From: Desulfobacteraceae bacterium Eth-SRB2
GTDB lineage: Bacteria; Desulfobacterota; Desulfobacteria; Desulfobacterales; UBA11574
Assembly (NCBI GenBank): GCA_004193595.1
Contig: RPGQ01000036.1
Span: 1 to 64,000, forward strand
Length of the DNA: 64,000 nt
Direction: 5' to 3'
Every line of letters starts with the position of its first letter. The first letter of the stretch is position 1. Below the pieces are notes generated by a model. It saw nothing but the letters and a program-made list of their open reading frames with translations, was not told the origin of the DNA and ran no database searches. Shown here piece after piece: positions 17,345-26,937 of the stretch. The position numbers were made by a program, and so were the translations under genes.

Positions 17345-18777
17345 TTCGTAACGTATATCTTGATACTTATATTACATTTATTAAAACATGTTAATTCCCT
17401 TAATCCAAGAAATGTTATCTTTTTCAAGGGAGATATGAGAATGTCTTTTCAAGGGAAGCAGCTTCCTGCTGAAATGGTCGAAGCAATTGTTCGATTGAAA
17501 AATCATTTTGACAAAGAACGAAGGCTTGGAAAATTTACTTCAACAAAAGATGCCGCTAAACGGACAGCAAATGCTTTAGGCATAGGGGTCGCAACGGTAA
17601 AAAGAATAATGGCGCAATATAAAAAAGACGGGGATGAAGTTGTCGTACGCATCAAGCAACGTCCGGGAGACCCCCATCCCGAATATGCCCTATTGTACAG
17701 CCCATCGTCCGGGAATTTATTCGAACTGAAAACCTGGGTGGAAGGCGTGTGAGCATTGACAAGGTTTGCAAATTTATGATTTCTGAGCACGGTATCGAAA
17801 TTCCCAAAATGACACTATGGCGAGCACTTAATCGTTGGGGGTTTAATCATGGTGAAGGACGCAGACGCGATAGTCTGAAAGAGCAAAATCGTGTCATTTT
17901 AGCACGCCGTGAATATCTTCGAGCGAAGCTTGCGAATCGAAATCCCGATGGATCGTTAAAACGGCCGGAAGTTTATTTGGATGAAACGTATATCAACAAA
18001 AACCACTCATGTCGCTTCACATGGTACTTGAAAGAAGATGGCCCTTTAGTTAACAAACCTTCAGGAGTTGGGCCACGTTTAATATTGGTCCACGCGATCA
18101 CTAAAGATGGGTGGGTAAATGGCGCTCAATTGGTTTTTGAGGCAAAGAAACGGACAGGCGACTATCATGGCCAAATGAACTGGGATAATTTTTCTAAATG
18201 GTTCGACACCCAATTGTTGCCCAACATTCCACCGGAATCTATCGTTATTATTGACAATGCTCGGTATCACAATGTGCTAAATGGCGATGTGATTCCAAAT
18301 AAGAGTAGTAAAAAGGAGCAATTGCGTTATTGGCTAACCCGCAATGGTTACCCTTGGCGGGAGGATATGCTTAAATCAGAACTATTGGAATTATGCACCC
18401 GGTTGGCTCCAGCACAGGAATATAAATTGGATCAACTTGCAGCAAAGCATGGCATTTCAATTCTTCGCATGCCTCCCTATCATCCACGAACTGACGTTGG
18501 GCTTTGTTGGGCTGTAGTAAAAGTCATATAGCCCAACAACTGTGATTTCTGGGACGAGGAGGAGCAGGAATCGGATACGCAAAGGATCTTCTCAAAAGTC
18601 TTTCATCAAGAAGATAAATATTGGTCAGAAGACGAGAAGTTGGATGAAATTTATTCCTATAATAGCCAAGAAGAGTATGTTGGTATCCATGCCTTAGAGA
18701 GTCAGGGCGAGGAGCTTTATTTGGAAGCCGTGTAAAACCTGTCAAGAACTATTATTAGTATCAAGCATTACGGTATA
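17345..18777 (+). mobile_element. IS630/Tc1-like element, degenerate
   Basis: Inverted sequences around the core CTTGATACTTATATTA on the left (about 17346-17375) and TATTATTAGTATCAAG on the right (about 18750-18766) bracket a broken IS630-type transposase. The exact ends are uncertain because the repeats are imperfect. IS630 elements insert at TA, and a TA lies at each proposed end. The boundaries are approximate. Confidence 0.55.
17441..18735 (+). pseudogene. IS630-type DDE transposase, broken
   Basis: Part A (17441-17752) encodes an N-terminal helix-turn-helix region (TSTKDAAKRTANALGIGVATV). Part B (from 17749, overlapping by a GTGA) carries WRALNRWGF, the first Asp in VYLDETYINKNH and the second in VIIDNARYHN. 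The expected third catalytic Glu in the HPELxPIE motif is lost (YHPRTDVGLCWAVV). A TAG stop at 18529-18531 interrupts the frame, after which PNNCDFW... remains open to about 18735. The A/B overlap could once have been a programmed frameshift, but the lost Glu and the stop point to a dead copy. Confidence 0.8.
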
Positions 18778-19063
18778 CCCTATAAAACCCGCGAACTGTA
18801 GATCGGTCAGCTAATAAGCTGTTGCTGGACTTAGATGATTTGACAATTGTCAAAAATAGGATTTATTTGATCTGACACTATAAAATATAATATCTGTATA
18901 TCAATTGTTATTGTGAATACTGTCGATAAGGCAAGATAAAACACTTTTTGAAAAGTGTTGATGTAGGCTGTCATCGTTACTTTCAGATCTGTCAAATTGA
19001 GAGTTTTATTGGCATTGTTCAAGATATATATGGGTAAAAATATATAATGAAAGGAATGACAAA
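18740..19063. other. 324-bp intergenic region with perfect palindrome
   Basis: No gene is seen. It contains the right end of the IS630-like element and the 16-bp perfect palindrome TTTGACAATTGTCAAA at 18839-18854, which may be an operator for the small gene at 19064 or a mobile-element relic. Confidence 0.4.
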
Positions 19064-19303
19064 ATGGAAAAAAGTGCGGAAAACTATAAGGCTGAATATA
19101 AAAATATTACTATAAAAACCACGGATGGATCGACCATATACGGAAAGATAAACATCGGTGAAAAAGAAAGAATATCTGACATATTTACTAGTAACAAAAG
19201 CCTTTTTGTTGTGATGGTTGATGTTTCATACAAAGAGAATGTCGGCAAAACAATGTTTATAAATAAAAGGCATATTGTATGGGCGGAACCCGAAGAACTT
19301 TAG
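19064..19303 (+). CDS. Small conserved hypothetical protein
   Basis: This 79-residue protein is rich in beta-strand: ITIKTTDGSTIYGKINI, ERISDIFTSNKSLFVVM, GKTMFINKRHIVWAEPE. The pattern resembles small Desulfobacterota proteins of unknown function that may adopt an LSm-like barrel. GAAAGGAATGAC provides a good ribosome site. It runs toward efp on the other strand. No role is proposed. Confidence 0.7.
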   Translation: MEKSAENYKAEYKNITIKTTDGSTIYGKINIGEKERISDIFTSNKSLFVVMVDVSYKENVGKTMFINKRHIVWAEPEEL

Positions 19304-19478
19304 GTTTCCAAAGTTTTAAAGTTCATTATGATTTTCTTTATTTCAAAGATACTTTAACAATTGTAAAGCCATTGAAAAGGACCTTGCCGGTGACTTATCG
19401 CAATTTTAAACCTTTTCGTTTAACACCCCTGTACATGAAACGTTATTTCGAGAATTGCTATAAAGAAGCTATAAATTT

Positions 19479-20042
19479 TTATTCTTTTACGCGCTCCACA
19501 TACTCTCCGGTTCTGGTATCGATCCGAACAAGTTCACCTTCCTCAACAAATGGAGGAACCTGAACCACATAACCCGTCTCAAGTGTTGCCGGTTTTGTGC
19601 TACCGGTAGCGGTATCTCCTTTTGCCCAAAGTTCTGCCTGGGCAATTCTTAAATTGACAAAATTGGGTAATGTAACACCGATAGGCCTTTCCTGGAAAAA
19701 AAGAACATTGCAAACCGTGTTTTCCTTTAAAAAATTAATGGCATCGCCTAACTGATCTATGGAGAGATAGTCCTGGACATAAGTCGTCGTATTCATAAAA
19801 CAGTATTGATAACCGTCTGAGTAAAGATACTGCAATTCAAGTTCTTCGAGGTTTGCCGGGTTGAATTTATCACCGGATCTAAATGTTCGATCGAACTGTG
19901 CGCCGGTCACCATATTTTTCAGCTTGCATTTATAAAGAGACTGTCCTTTTCCTGGCTTGACGAATTCAAACTGAACAACAATGTATGGATCTCCATCAAT
20001 CTCAATTTTAAGACCTTTTCTCAAATCGCTGCTGTAATACAT
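19479..20042 (-). CDS. efp: Translation elongation factor P
   Basis: EF-P relieves ribosome stalling at poly-proline stretches. The protein (187 aa) begins YYSSDLRKGLKIEIDGDPY and has the domain-I tip loop KPGKGQS, whose Lys is the residue usually modified by beta-lysylation. The C-terminal OB domain ends in the family's ELVRIDTRTGEYVERV. A longer open frame to 20168 exists, but the ATG at 20042 follows AAGGAG and gives the standard N-terminus. It is 40 bp downstream of a TrpF-like gene on the same strand. Confidence 0.95.
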   Translation of the reverse strand: MYYSSDLRKGLKIEIDGDPYIVVQFEFVKPGKGQSLYKCKLKNMVTGAQFDRTFRSGDKFNPANLEELELQYLYSDGYQYCFMNTTTYVQDYLSIDQLGDAINFLKENTVCNVLFFQERPIGVTLPNFVNLRIAQAELWAKGDTATGSTKPATLETGYVVQVPPFVEEGELVRIDTRTGEYVERVKE

Positions 20043-20082
20043 AAGGTAAAACTCCTTTAATTGAATAATTGGACACAGATTT

Positions 20083-20913
20083 TCACAGACCCGCCTGCAA
20101 TTCGGGTCTGTGTCCAATAATTCTTTCTGCCTTTCGGGTTTCATCAACAAATCCTTTGACTTTGCCAAAATCCTTTTTGAATCTTATTAAATTTCCTTCC
20201 GAATCCACAGCATTGGTTCCGGTACAACTGTCAACTCCTGCCGGACGAACATGCATAATACCATCAAACACATTATCGGGCGTAATACCCCCTGCCAATA
20301 TTACGGGAATACGGCTTGACTTAACCAGTTTTGCAGCGATATTCCAATCGCATGTCCTGCCGGTTATTCCAACAAAACCCTTGACCGGCTGATCTTCAGA
20401 AAGAGATCCGAATTTTTCAACAATTAAGGTGTCTGTTAAAAAATAATCGCTTACCGGCTCGAAAAGTCTTGCCAGCTCGATAGTGTCCATAGGGTCGGTC
20501 ATCCCGGATTGCGGTATGGGAATAGATCGCATAATTTTGATCTCGGGGAACCTTTTTTTAATATTCTCCTGCAATAATATAAGTTCGTTATATTTTCCGG
20601 AAACATCATTTTGAAAGGTTAATGCTTCACAAAAATGGACAATGTCGGGGCTATAATAATCGAGCGCAAGGAGTACTGCATCCATGTCGCTAAATAGCGG
20701 TATCAAGCTGCTCCGGGTACCTGAACAATCAATCGTACCGATGGTATCCCTTATCAAAGGAACTTTCCATAACTCTTGGGAGACAATAACACTTCCGATA
20801 TGATCCACCCCCAGCGATATCAGCTTTTCAGCCTCGGAAGGGGTCTGCACTTCATAAATTTGAGTAATAATTTTGGCCATGGGTTTTACAGCATTAAATA
20901 TAGGAGTTGACAT
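20083..20913 (-). CDS. Phosphoribosylanthranilate isomerase-like (TrpF-like) protein
   Basis: This 276-residue TIM-barrel protein is longer than TrpF (about 200-210 aa). The C-terminal phosphate-binding signatures match TrpF: GITGRTCDW (TrpF G-G-S-G-K-x-F-D-W), PVILAGGITPDNV and PAGVDSCTGTN. The N-terminal TrpF motif K-I-C-G with its catalytic Cys is absent; the first strand reads IITQIYEV. A canonical TrpF reaction is therefore doubtful. No other trp genes are nearby. It is divergent from guaA (47-bp gap) and precedes efp. Confidence 0.7.
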   Translation of the reverse strand: MSTPIFNAVKPMAKIITQIYEVQTPSEAEKLISLGVDHIGSVIVSQELWKVPLIRDTIGTIDCSGTRSSLIPLFSDMDAVLLALDYYSPDIVHFCEALTFQNDVSGKYNELILLQENIKKRFPEIKIMRSIPIPQSGMTDPMDTIELARLFEPVSDYFLTDTLIVEKFGSLSEDQPVKGFVGITGRTCDWNIAAKLVKSSRIPVILAGGITPDNVFDGIMHVRPAGVDSCTGTNAVDSEGNLIRFKKDFGKVKGFVDETRKAERIIGHRPELQAGL

Positions 20914-20960
20914 TTTTGACCGCTTTTAACATATTCAACATGTTTTCGCAAATTGTTTAA

Positions 20961-22502
20961 GTGAGCAAACTTATGATACTGATAATAGATTTTGGTTCGC
21001 AATATAACCAGCTTATCGCCCGCCGGGTTCGAGAATTTCATGTATACTGTCAGATTGATCCGCCGGATATTGATATTGCCCATATCAAAAGCCTGAAACC
21101 CAAAGGGATTATTCTCTCGGGAGGACCTTCAAGCATTTATGAAAAAAACAGTCCAAAATGCGATGAATCGATTTTTAATCTCGGGATTCCTGTTCTTGGC
21201 ATCTGTTATGGTATGCAGTTTATGATCAATACTCTCGGTGGAAGGGTAAAAAGAGCCCGAAAGCGTGAATACGGCTTTGCAGAGCTTAAAGTAAAAACAC
21301 AGGAGGGCCTGTTTAAAGGTGTGGATCAAATAACAAAGAGCTGGATGAGCCATGGGGATTCAATAGAAAAGCTGCCGCGCGGTTTTAGAATAACCGCTTC
21401 AACTAAAAACACAAAAATAGCTGCAACGGTCCATGGCAAAAAGAATCTATACGGTCTCCAGTTCCACCCTGAAGTCCATCATACGACCCGGGGCAAAATA
21501 ATGCTTCGCAACTTCCTTTTTGATGTGTGCGGCTGCAAACATAAATGGACGATGAAATCCTTTGCCAAAGATTCGATTGCTCAAATAAGGGAAACCATTG
21601 GGGATAAAAAAGTCATTCTGGGCTTAAGCGGCGGAGTCGACTCTTCTGTTACGGCCATATTGATTCACAAGGCTGTGGGGAAAAATCTCACGTGTATATT
21701 CGTGGATAACGGTCTGCTTAGAAAAGATGAAGCCGAAAAACTCAAAAAAACGTTTAAACAACATCTTAAAATCAATATCCGATTTGTAAGTGCCAAAATC
21801 AAATTTTTAAAAGCACTCTCCAAAGTAACCGACCCGGAAAAAAAGAGAAAAATTATCGGTAAAATATTTATAAATGTCTTTGAAGCCGAAGCCGGAAAGA
21901 TAAAAGATGCTGAATTTTTAGCCCAGGGAACCCTCTACCCGGATATCATTGAGTCTCAATCTGCCTTTGGTGGTCCCACATCGGTTATCAAATCACATCA
22001 CAATGTCGGCGGTCTGCCAAAAAACATGAAATTAAAACTTGTTGAGCCCTTAAAATATTTATTTAAGGATGAAGTGCGTATACTGGGCAAGGAACTGGGG
22101 CTTGATGAAAACCTGATATGGCGTCAACCGTTTCCAGGACCGGGTCTTGCAATTAGAATCATCGGAGAAATTAACAAAAGGCGCCTTTCAATATTAAGAG
22201 ATGTGGATGAAATTTTGCTTGAAGAAATTAGAAATATTGGATATTATAAAAAATTATGGCAATCTTTCGCCGTCCTCCTGCCCATAAAAAGTGTGGGTGT
22301 TATGGGAGACAGTCGAACCTATGAAAACATTGTGGCTATTCGGGCGGTAACCAGCAAAGACGCAATGACGGCGGATTGGGCCAGGCTGCCTCACAAATTT
22401 CTGGGTAACATATCAAACCGAATAATCAATGAAGTCGGCGGCGTAAACAGAGTGGTTTATGATATCAGTTCTAAACCGCCGAGTACAATCGAGTGGGAAT
22501 AG
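20961..22502 (+). CDS. guaA: GMP synthase (glutamine-hydrolysing)
   Basis: GuaA converts XMP to GMP using glutamine and ATP. The N-terminal class-I amidotransferase domain has the nucleophile Cys82 in LGICYGMQ and the His-x-Glu pair in FHPEV. The ATP-pyrophosphatase domain has the P-loop GLSGGVDSS near residue 220, and the C-terminal dimerisation domain ends with DISSKPPSTIEWE. The length (513 aa) is normal. The GTG at 20961 or ATG at 20973 may start the gene. A coiled-coil membrane protein follows after 6 bp. Confidence 0.96.
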   Translation: MSKLMILIIDFGSQYNQLIARRVREFHVYCQIDPPDIDIAHIKSLKPKGIILSGGPSSIYEKNSPKCDESIFNLGIPVLGICYGMQFMINTLGGRVKRARKREYGFAELKVKTQEGLFKGVDQITKSWMSHGDSIEKLPRGFRITASTKNTKIAATVHGKKNLYGLQFHPEVHHTTRGKIMLRNFLFDVCGCKHKWTMKSFAKDSIAQIRETIGDKKVILGLSGGVDSSVTAILIHKAVGKNLTCIFVDNGLLRKDEAEKLKKTFKQHLKINIRFVSAKIKFLKALSKVTDPEKKRKIIGKIFINVFEAEAGKIKDAEFLAQGTLYPDIIESQSAFGGPTSVIKSHHNVGGLPKNMKLKLVEPLKYLFKDEVRILGKELGLDENLIWRQPFPGPGLAIRIIGEINKRRLSILRDVDEILLEEIRNIGYYKKLWQSFAVLLPIKSVGVMGDSRTYENIVAIRAVTSKDAMTADWARLPHKFLGNISNRIINEVGGVNRVVYDISSKPPSTIEWE

Positions 22503-22508
22503 AAAAAA

Positions 22509-23306
22509 ATGACAACCAATGGAGATTCCAGATTCAAAATGCGTACAGATGATGAGAAACCGGATTTCCAGTCGCAAGAAGAAATCCACGATCTTCGGGT
22601 GGAAAAGTTAAGCAAGCGCATCACCCGCATTTCGATTCTCGTCCCATGTTTGATATTTTTAATAGCCTTTGCTGTTTATTTCGATCTAAAAAAAAGTATC
22701 TCCAGAACGGACAGTACAGGAAGTATGGGGGTTAAGACCCTTTCTAAAGAACTCAAATCAAAATTCTCATCTCTTTCCGTTCGACAGGCTAATCTTGAAG
22801 ATGCCCTTAGTAAAAGGATTGAGGCAATTGAAAAGAGTGCCGCTTCTATACAGGCAAACCTGAACAAAGCAACAACCGCTATTAAATACATCAGGTCTGC
22901 CAGAAAAACAGACAATAAAAAAATTGGCCCCGCCATAGCAACCATCGAAAAAAAACTATCTCCACTGTCCGGAGGTTTGGAAAGTATGGCATCAGACCTT
23001 AAAAACATGGATAATACATTTAATAAAAAATTGGCAAATCTTTCCCAATTTGTCGGAAACGCCAAAAATGATTTGATAAATATCAGGACCGATATCGATC
23101 TTCTTAAATCGGTTAAGGTTGACCGAAAAGCTGTCGATATCTTGCTAAAAAACCAGCAGGAAGCCTACCAGCTCGCTTTGCATAAAATAACCAGCAATCT
23201 TGAAGATAAAATAGAATTTGTTGAAAAAAAGTTAAAAAATCAGGAAAAGGGTATGGGTAATCAAAAACCCAACTCCGAAATCATTATTGAAAAGGACGTT
23301 CAGTAA
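22509..23306 (+). CDS. Membrane-anchored coiled-coil protein
   Basis: This is a 265-residue protein of unknown family. A short charged cytoplasmic N-terminus is followed by one membrane helix near residues 38-60 (ISILVPCLIFLIAFAVYF), then a long coiled coil rich in Lys, Leu and Ser to the C-terminus. The gene starts 6 bp after guaA and is probably co-transcribed. The architecture suggests a structural or scaffolding role in the periplasm. No function can be assigned. Confidence 0.7.
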   Translation: MTTNGDSRFKMRTDDEKPDFQSQEEIHDLRVEKLSKRITRISILVPCLIFLIAFAVYFDLKKSISRTDSTGSMGVKTLSKELKSKFSSLSVRQANLEDALSKRIEAIEKSAASIQANLNKATTAIKYIRSARKTDNKKIGPAIATIEKKLSPLSGGLESMASDLKNMDNTFNKKLANLSQFVGNAKNDLINIRTDIDLLKSVKVDRKAVDILLKNQQEAYQLALHKITSNLEDKIEFVEKKLKNQEKGMGNQKPNSEIIIEKDVQ

Positions 23307-23520
23307 AGATCCGGAAATAGATGACTTGCTTTTATGACTAAGGGTTCACGAAAAAAATAAATTTACAATTTTTGAAGTTGAGGCACCCGGCCGGCAAGGC
23401 ACGAAAGCTTAAGGAATATCAAGCATATTTCGAGTTTTCGTAACGCAGCCAGTGGGAATGTATCGGCATCCAAAATGTAAGGTTATTTTTGAGTGAGCTC
23501 TAAATAAAGGGGGATAGGGA

Positions 23521-23985
23521 ATGGACGTAAAACTTATTAATCCATTTATCAATGCGACCACGAATGTTCTTGAAACAATGGCATTTACTAAATCCGAAGC
23601 AGGAAAGCCTTTCATCAAAAACGATAATGTTGCTAAAGGTGATGTTTCCGGTGTTATCGGATTTACAGGGGAAACAAACGGGACTGTTTCCGTTACATTT
23701 GATGAATTATGCATATTGAAAGTTGTTACAAACATGTTCGGCGAGGAAATGAAGGAATTAAATGATGAAGTTTCAGATGCTGTGGGTGAAATAACCAACA
23801 TGATATCCGGACAGGCAAGAAAAGAATTAGAGGAAATAGGCACACTATTTCATGGCGCCATCCCCACGGTAATTACCGGAAAAAATCATAAGCTTGAATC
23901 TATGACAAAAGGCCCCAAGATCGCGATCCCTTTCAAAACCGATGCCGGGAGTTTTACAATTGTAGTCTGTTTAGAAGCGAAATAA
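23521..23985 (+). CDS. cheX: CheX-like CheY-P phosphatase
   Basis: This 154-residue protein matches CheX/CheC-type phosphatases, which dephosphorylate response regulators such as CheY. The catalytic E-x-x-N signature is visible as Glu90 and Asn93 in SDAVGEITNMISGQA, preceded by TVSVTFDE and followed by PTVITGKNH and the strand FTIVVCLE. The start is the ATG after an AAAGGGGGATAGGG region. No other chemotaxis genes are adjacent, so the target receiver could be one of the orphan receivers elsewhere. Confidence 0.85.
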   Translation: MDVKLINPFINATTNVLETMAFTKSEAGKPFIKNDNVAKGDVSGVIGFTGETNGTVSVTFDELCILKVVTNMFGEEMKELNDEVSDAVGEITNMISGQARKELEEIGTLFHGAIPTVITGKNHKLESMTKGPKIAIPFKTDAGSFTIVVCLEAK

Positions 23986-24221
23986 GTTTAAAGATAACCC
24001 TTTGGATTTTAGAAAATATTACCGGTCGGTTTAAATAAATTTGTTTCAAAGAACCATACGATTACAATTCCGATTTTCAACTATTTTTCAGTTGGGTATT
24101 GATTATTGGATATTTTAATATCGACAAGATGTTATCGATGTTGTTTTAATAAACGCCTAAAGTATTTGACGGTATATGCCGAAAATATAGGTAAGCAGTT
24201 AAAACAATAGGGAAAACTGTT

Positions 24222-24431
24222 GTGGATATCGTCGTTGGGAAAATTCATCCTGCCAGAAAGGGCGGATCAAATAAAAATACTGTTTTTTCGGGTGGTAGAA
24301 AGGTTCGTCTCAAGGAAAAACGTAAGAGCAAACATGACCGCCGGGAAAGTGTCAGGGATGGTGTTTTTGTATCTCTTTCTTTTAAAAATGACCGGAGAGT
24401 TATTCCTGATAGAAGAAAGGCCGATTCGTAA
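24222..24431 (+). CDS. Small Arg-rich 'DRR' protein
   Basis: This is a 69-residue frame with a GTG start. It is very basic and carries DRR motifs (KHDRRESVRDGVFVSL, FKNDRRVIPDRRKAD). The spaced DRR pattern is echoed in the tail of the 27565-27858 protein ([16 protein letters not shown]). Such short proteins are common near PilZ genes in Desulfobacterota in my recollection. The function is unknown, and the start codon is uncertain because no strong ribosome site is seen. Confidence 0.5.
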   Translation: MDIVVGKIHPARKGGSNKNTVFSGGRKVRLKEKRKSKHDRRESVRDGVFVSLSFKNDRRVIPDRRKADS

Positions 24432-24444
24432 AGAAATTCTTGGG

Positions 24445-24828
24445 CTATTTAACGGTATCGTAAGTCTTATCCTCCCCCCCACTCTCTTTCCATGCCTCAT
24501 AAGAATAATCAAGCAGTATCCACTTGTCTTCAGAATCTATGGTGATTATTTGAATGCCGCTTTTATAACTAAACTCCGGATCTCCCTCGAGCGCTTCAAT
24601 CCAGTTCAGAGTCCCGGAAACAAAAACCGGTTCCTTTTTTCCAGGAACATCTATCATTAAATTTAGAATAGAACCCAAATGGATTTCCTCCTTCAAGTAC
24701 ACAACAACCCCCATACCCTCCCGGCTAATATTTATAATGGAGCACGGATTCCATTTATCTTGGTTCTCTTCTGAATACCGAGCCTCTATCCTTACAGAAA
24801 AACGTATAAATTTTCTTCTATCTTCCAC
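24445..24828 (-). CDS. PilZ domain protein
   Basis: This is a 127-residue single PilZ domain. The c-di-GMP-binding signatures are both present: the Arg cluster RRKFIRF at residues 4-10 and N33-x-S-x-x-G38 in NISREGMG. It probably binds cyclic-di-GMP and passes the signal on by protein contact. It converges on the DRR protein gene with 13 bp between. A second PilZ protein lies at 60575-61021. Confidence 0.88.
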   Translation of the reverse strand: MEDRRKFIRFSVRIEARYSEENQDKWNPCSIINISREGMGVVVYLKEEIHLGSILNLMIDVPGKKEPVFVSGTLNWIEALEGDPEFSYKSGIQIITIDSEDKWILLDYSYEAWKESGGEDKTYDTVK

Positions 24829-24920
24829 TTAATTACCTCTATGATTATCATTTGATTTCTTATGCTTATTATTATATGCAATAAAAATCAACATTTTTTA
24901 GTGAGCCCTGAATTCTGCAA

Positions 24921-25091
24921 ATGATAGACTGCCATAAATGCGAACATTACTATGTCACCTGGGACAAGAACTTTCCTCATGGCTGTAAGGCCATGAAGTT
25001 TAAATCCAAACGACTTCCTTCAATAGAAGTACGCATCAGTTCTAATCGTGAGTGCCTTTTATATAAAGTAAAAAAACCAAAAAAAAGGTAA
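24921..25091 (+). CDS. Small cysteine-containing protein (56 aa)
   Basis: The short frame begins MIDCHKCEHYYVTWD, then NFPHGCKAMKFKSKRLPS, and later NRECLLYK. It has four Cys (C4, C7, C22, C45), a likely zinc site. I recognise the overall pattern (C-x-x-C-x-x-Y-Y-V-T-W-D, P-H-G-C-x-A-x-x-F-K-S) as that of a widespread small Desulfobacterota/Geobacter protein of unknown function. No strong ribosome site is visible. Confidence 0.65.
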   Translation: MIDCHKCEHYYVTWDKNFPHGCKAMKFKSKRLPSIEVRISSNRECLLYKVKKPKKR

Positions 25092-25246
25092 TACTTTAGG
25101 TTTTTGAAAAAATTGTTTCATTCAGATAATCGTAACCTCTCAATAAATTATGGAACCGGCTCAATATCACCATTTAATACACCGGAACTTATTGAAAAGT
25201 TAGAGATAATCCTGTTATCCTGCCAAAAAACAAAGGAAATTATATC

Positions 25247-25996
25247 ATGGATATTGAATCCTTAAATCAGATCCTTGGTAATGTTGCCTCAGGCAAAATA
25301 TCTGTCCAAGATGCCGCCCGAAAACTCAAACACCTGTCATTTGAGGATCTTGACTATGCACATATAGACCATCACCGCTCACTGCGCAAGGGGTTCCCTG
25401 AAGTCATCTTTGGGCAGAAAAAGACAGCCGACCAGATTATCGGTATCATGGAAAAAATGCTGATCCAAGAAAAAGTCGTTTTGGTTACTCGCATAGACGC
25501 CCATCAGGCGGATCAAGTTGTTTCACGTTTTCCTGATGCAGTATATCATAAAGATGCAAAAATGGTTGTATGGAAAAAACATGAAATCCCTATACGGAGC
25601 AAAGGAACCATAGTTATAATTTCGGCCGGAACATCAGACATACCGGTTGCCAAAGAGGCATTTCTTACGGCACAGGCTATGGGAAACCCGGTAGAATCTG
25701 TTTTTGATGTCGGGGTTGCCGGTATTCACCGATTGTTTAACCATAAAAAATTAATAGATCGGGCTTCTGTCCTTGTTGTGGTAGCAGGAATGGAAGGTGC
25801 GCTTCCCAGCGTGGTTGCAGGAATGGTCAGCAGGCCGGTTATAGCTGTTCCAACAAGCGTTGGCTATGGTGTTAGCCTTGGGGGTTTAACTGCTCTTTTT
25901 GCTATGTTAAACAGCTGCAGTTCAAATGTCGCTGTTGTAAATATCGATAACGGATTTGGGGCCGGGTATATGGCTTCCATAATAAATAGAATATAG
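25247..25996 (+). CDS. larB: LarB-like pyridinium-3,5-biscarboxylate mononucleotide synthase
   Basis: LarB carboxylates nicotinic acid adenine dinucleotide in making the nickel-pincer cofactor of lactate racemase-type enzymes. It is related to PurE. The 249-residue length and motifs fit: an N-terminal LDYAHIDHHRSLRKGFPEV block, then the PurE-like IISAGTSDIPVAKEA, GVAGIHRL, VVVAGMEGALPSVVAG and PTSVGYG, ending DNGFGAGYMA. No larC, larE or larA lies in the window. The next gene (17 bp on) is a phosphoesterase. Confidence 0.88.
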   Translation: MDIESLNQILGNVASGKISVQDAARKLKHLSFEDLDYAHIDHHRSLRKGFPEVIFGQKKTADQIIGIMEKMLIQEKVVLVTRIDAHQADQVVSRFPDAVYHKDAKMVVWKKHEIPIRSKGTIVIISAGTSDIPVAKEAFLTAQAMGNPVESVFDVGVAGIHRLFNHKKLIDRASVLVVVAGMEGALPSVVAGMVSRPVIAVPTSVGYGVSLGGLTALFAMLNSCSSNVAVVNIDNGFGAGYMASIINRI

Positions 25997-26012
25997 GAAA
26001 AGGGATTGTTCT

Positions 26013-26684
26013 ATGAGCACAAACGAAAAATTCTGGATAGGATTTGGCGATATTCATGAAGATCTTTCACTGGTTGATGAAATTCCAGATCTTTCCGATG
26101 CAGATGGTGTGATAATTAGCGGTGACATAACCAACAGAGGTGACATAGGCAGGGCAAGTGAGCTGCTTGAGGTGGTTTTTAGATTAAATCCAAATATTTA
26201 TGCTCAGATAGGCAATATGGATCGGCCTGAAATCACTTCTTATTTAGATGAAAAGGGATGGAATATCCATGCAAAGGGTAAACAACTCACCGATGATATC
26301 GGTATTATGGGTGTGGGATATTCTACACCCACTCCTTTTATGACCCCTTCCGAGGTCCCCGACGCCAAGCTGGCACAGTGGCTAAACCAGGGTTATGAAC
26401 AAATTAAACATCTGCCGAAACTGATTCTCGTGGCCCATGATCCGCCCTTTGGATCAAAAGCAGCCGATCTTCCTTCCGGAGAAAATGTGGGTAACCGGTC
26501 AGTTCTGGAATTTATCCAGCGTGTCCAGCCGGATATCTGTTTAACGGGTCATATTCATGAAGGAGAGTCCGAAGATTTTATCGGCAAAACAAAGGTGTTG
26601 AATCCGGGAATGTTATGCATGGGGGGATATGTACTTATTCGGCTGAAAGGAGATGAGTTAGAAGCCAATCTCATGCACATATGA
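26013..26684 (+). CDS. Calcineurin-type metallophosphoesterase
   Basis: This 223-residue protein has the metal-binding signatures of the family in order: FGDIHEDL (G-D-x-H), ISGDITNRGD (G-D), IGNMDRPE (G-N-x-D, a variant of G-N-H-D), VAHDPPFG (His) and LTGHIHEGES (G-H-x-H). It is expected to hydrolyse a phosphodiester or phosphomonoester. It directly follows larB and is probably in its operon. The substrate is unknown. Confidence 0.85.
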   Translation: MSTNEKFWIGFGDIHEDLSLVDEIPDLSDADGVIISGDITNRGDIGRASELLEVVFRLNPNIYAQIGNMDRPEITSYLDEKGWNIHAKGKQLTDDIGIMGVGYSTPTPFMTPSEVPDAKLAQWLNQGYEQIKHLPKLILVAHDPPFGSKAADLPSGENVGNRSVLEFIQRVQPDICLTGHIHEGESEDFIGKTKVLNPGMLCMGGYVLIRLKGDELEANLMHI

Positions 26685-26700
26685 TGAACAATTGAAGATT

Positions 26701-26877
26701 GACGGTCTCGTAAAAAGTCCAACTTCTGCGTTGTGCTGCATTTCGCAATCATTCAATGTACGATAAGTACACCTCATGATTACAAAATTTGCGACGCCTT
26801 TTTATCCCGCCTATGTTTGGCGGGGGAGTTTGAACTTTTTACGAAACCGTCTAAATCGGACTTTTTACGAGACCATC
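26701..26877 (+). mobile_element. MITE family M, copy 2
   Basis: This 177-bp copy begins GACGGTCTCGTAAAAAGTCC and ends with the complementary GGACTTTTTACGAGACCATC. It is bracketed by AAGATT (26695-26700 and 26878-26883). It has the same orientation and internal CCCGCC/GGCGGG stem as copy 1. It lies 16 bp after the phosphoesterase stop. Confidence 0.85.
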
Positions 26878-26937
26878 AAGATTGACTATTGAAAATTTAC
26901 ATATATAAAACCCATCCCATATTTTGCCATAATACTA

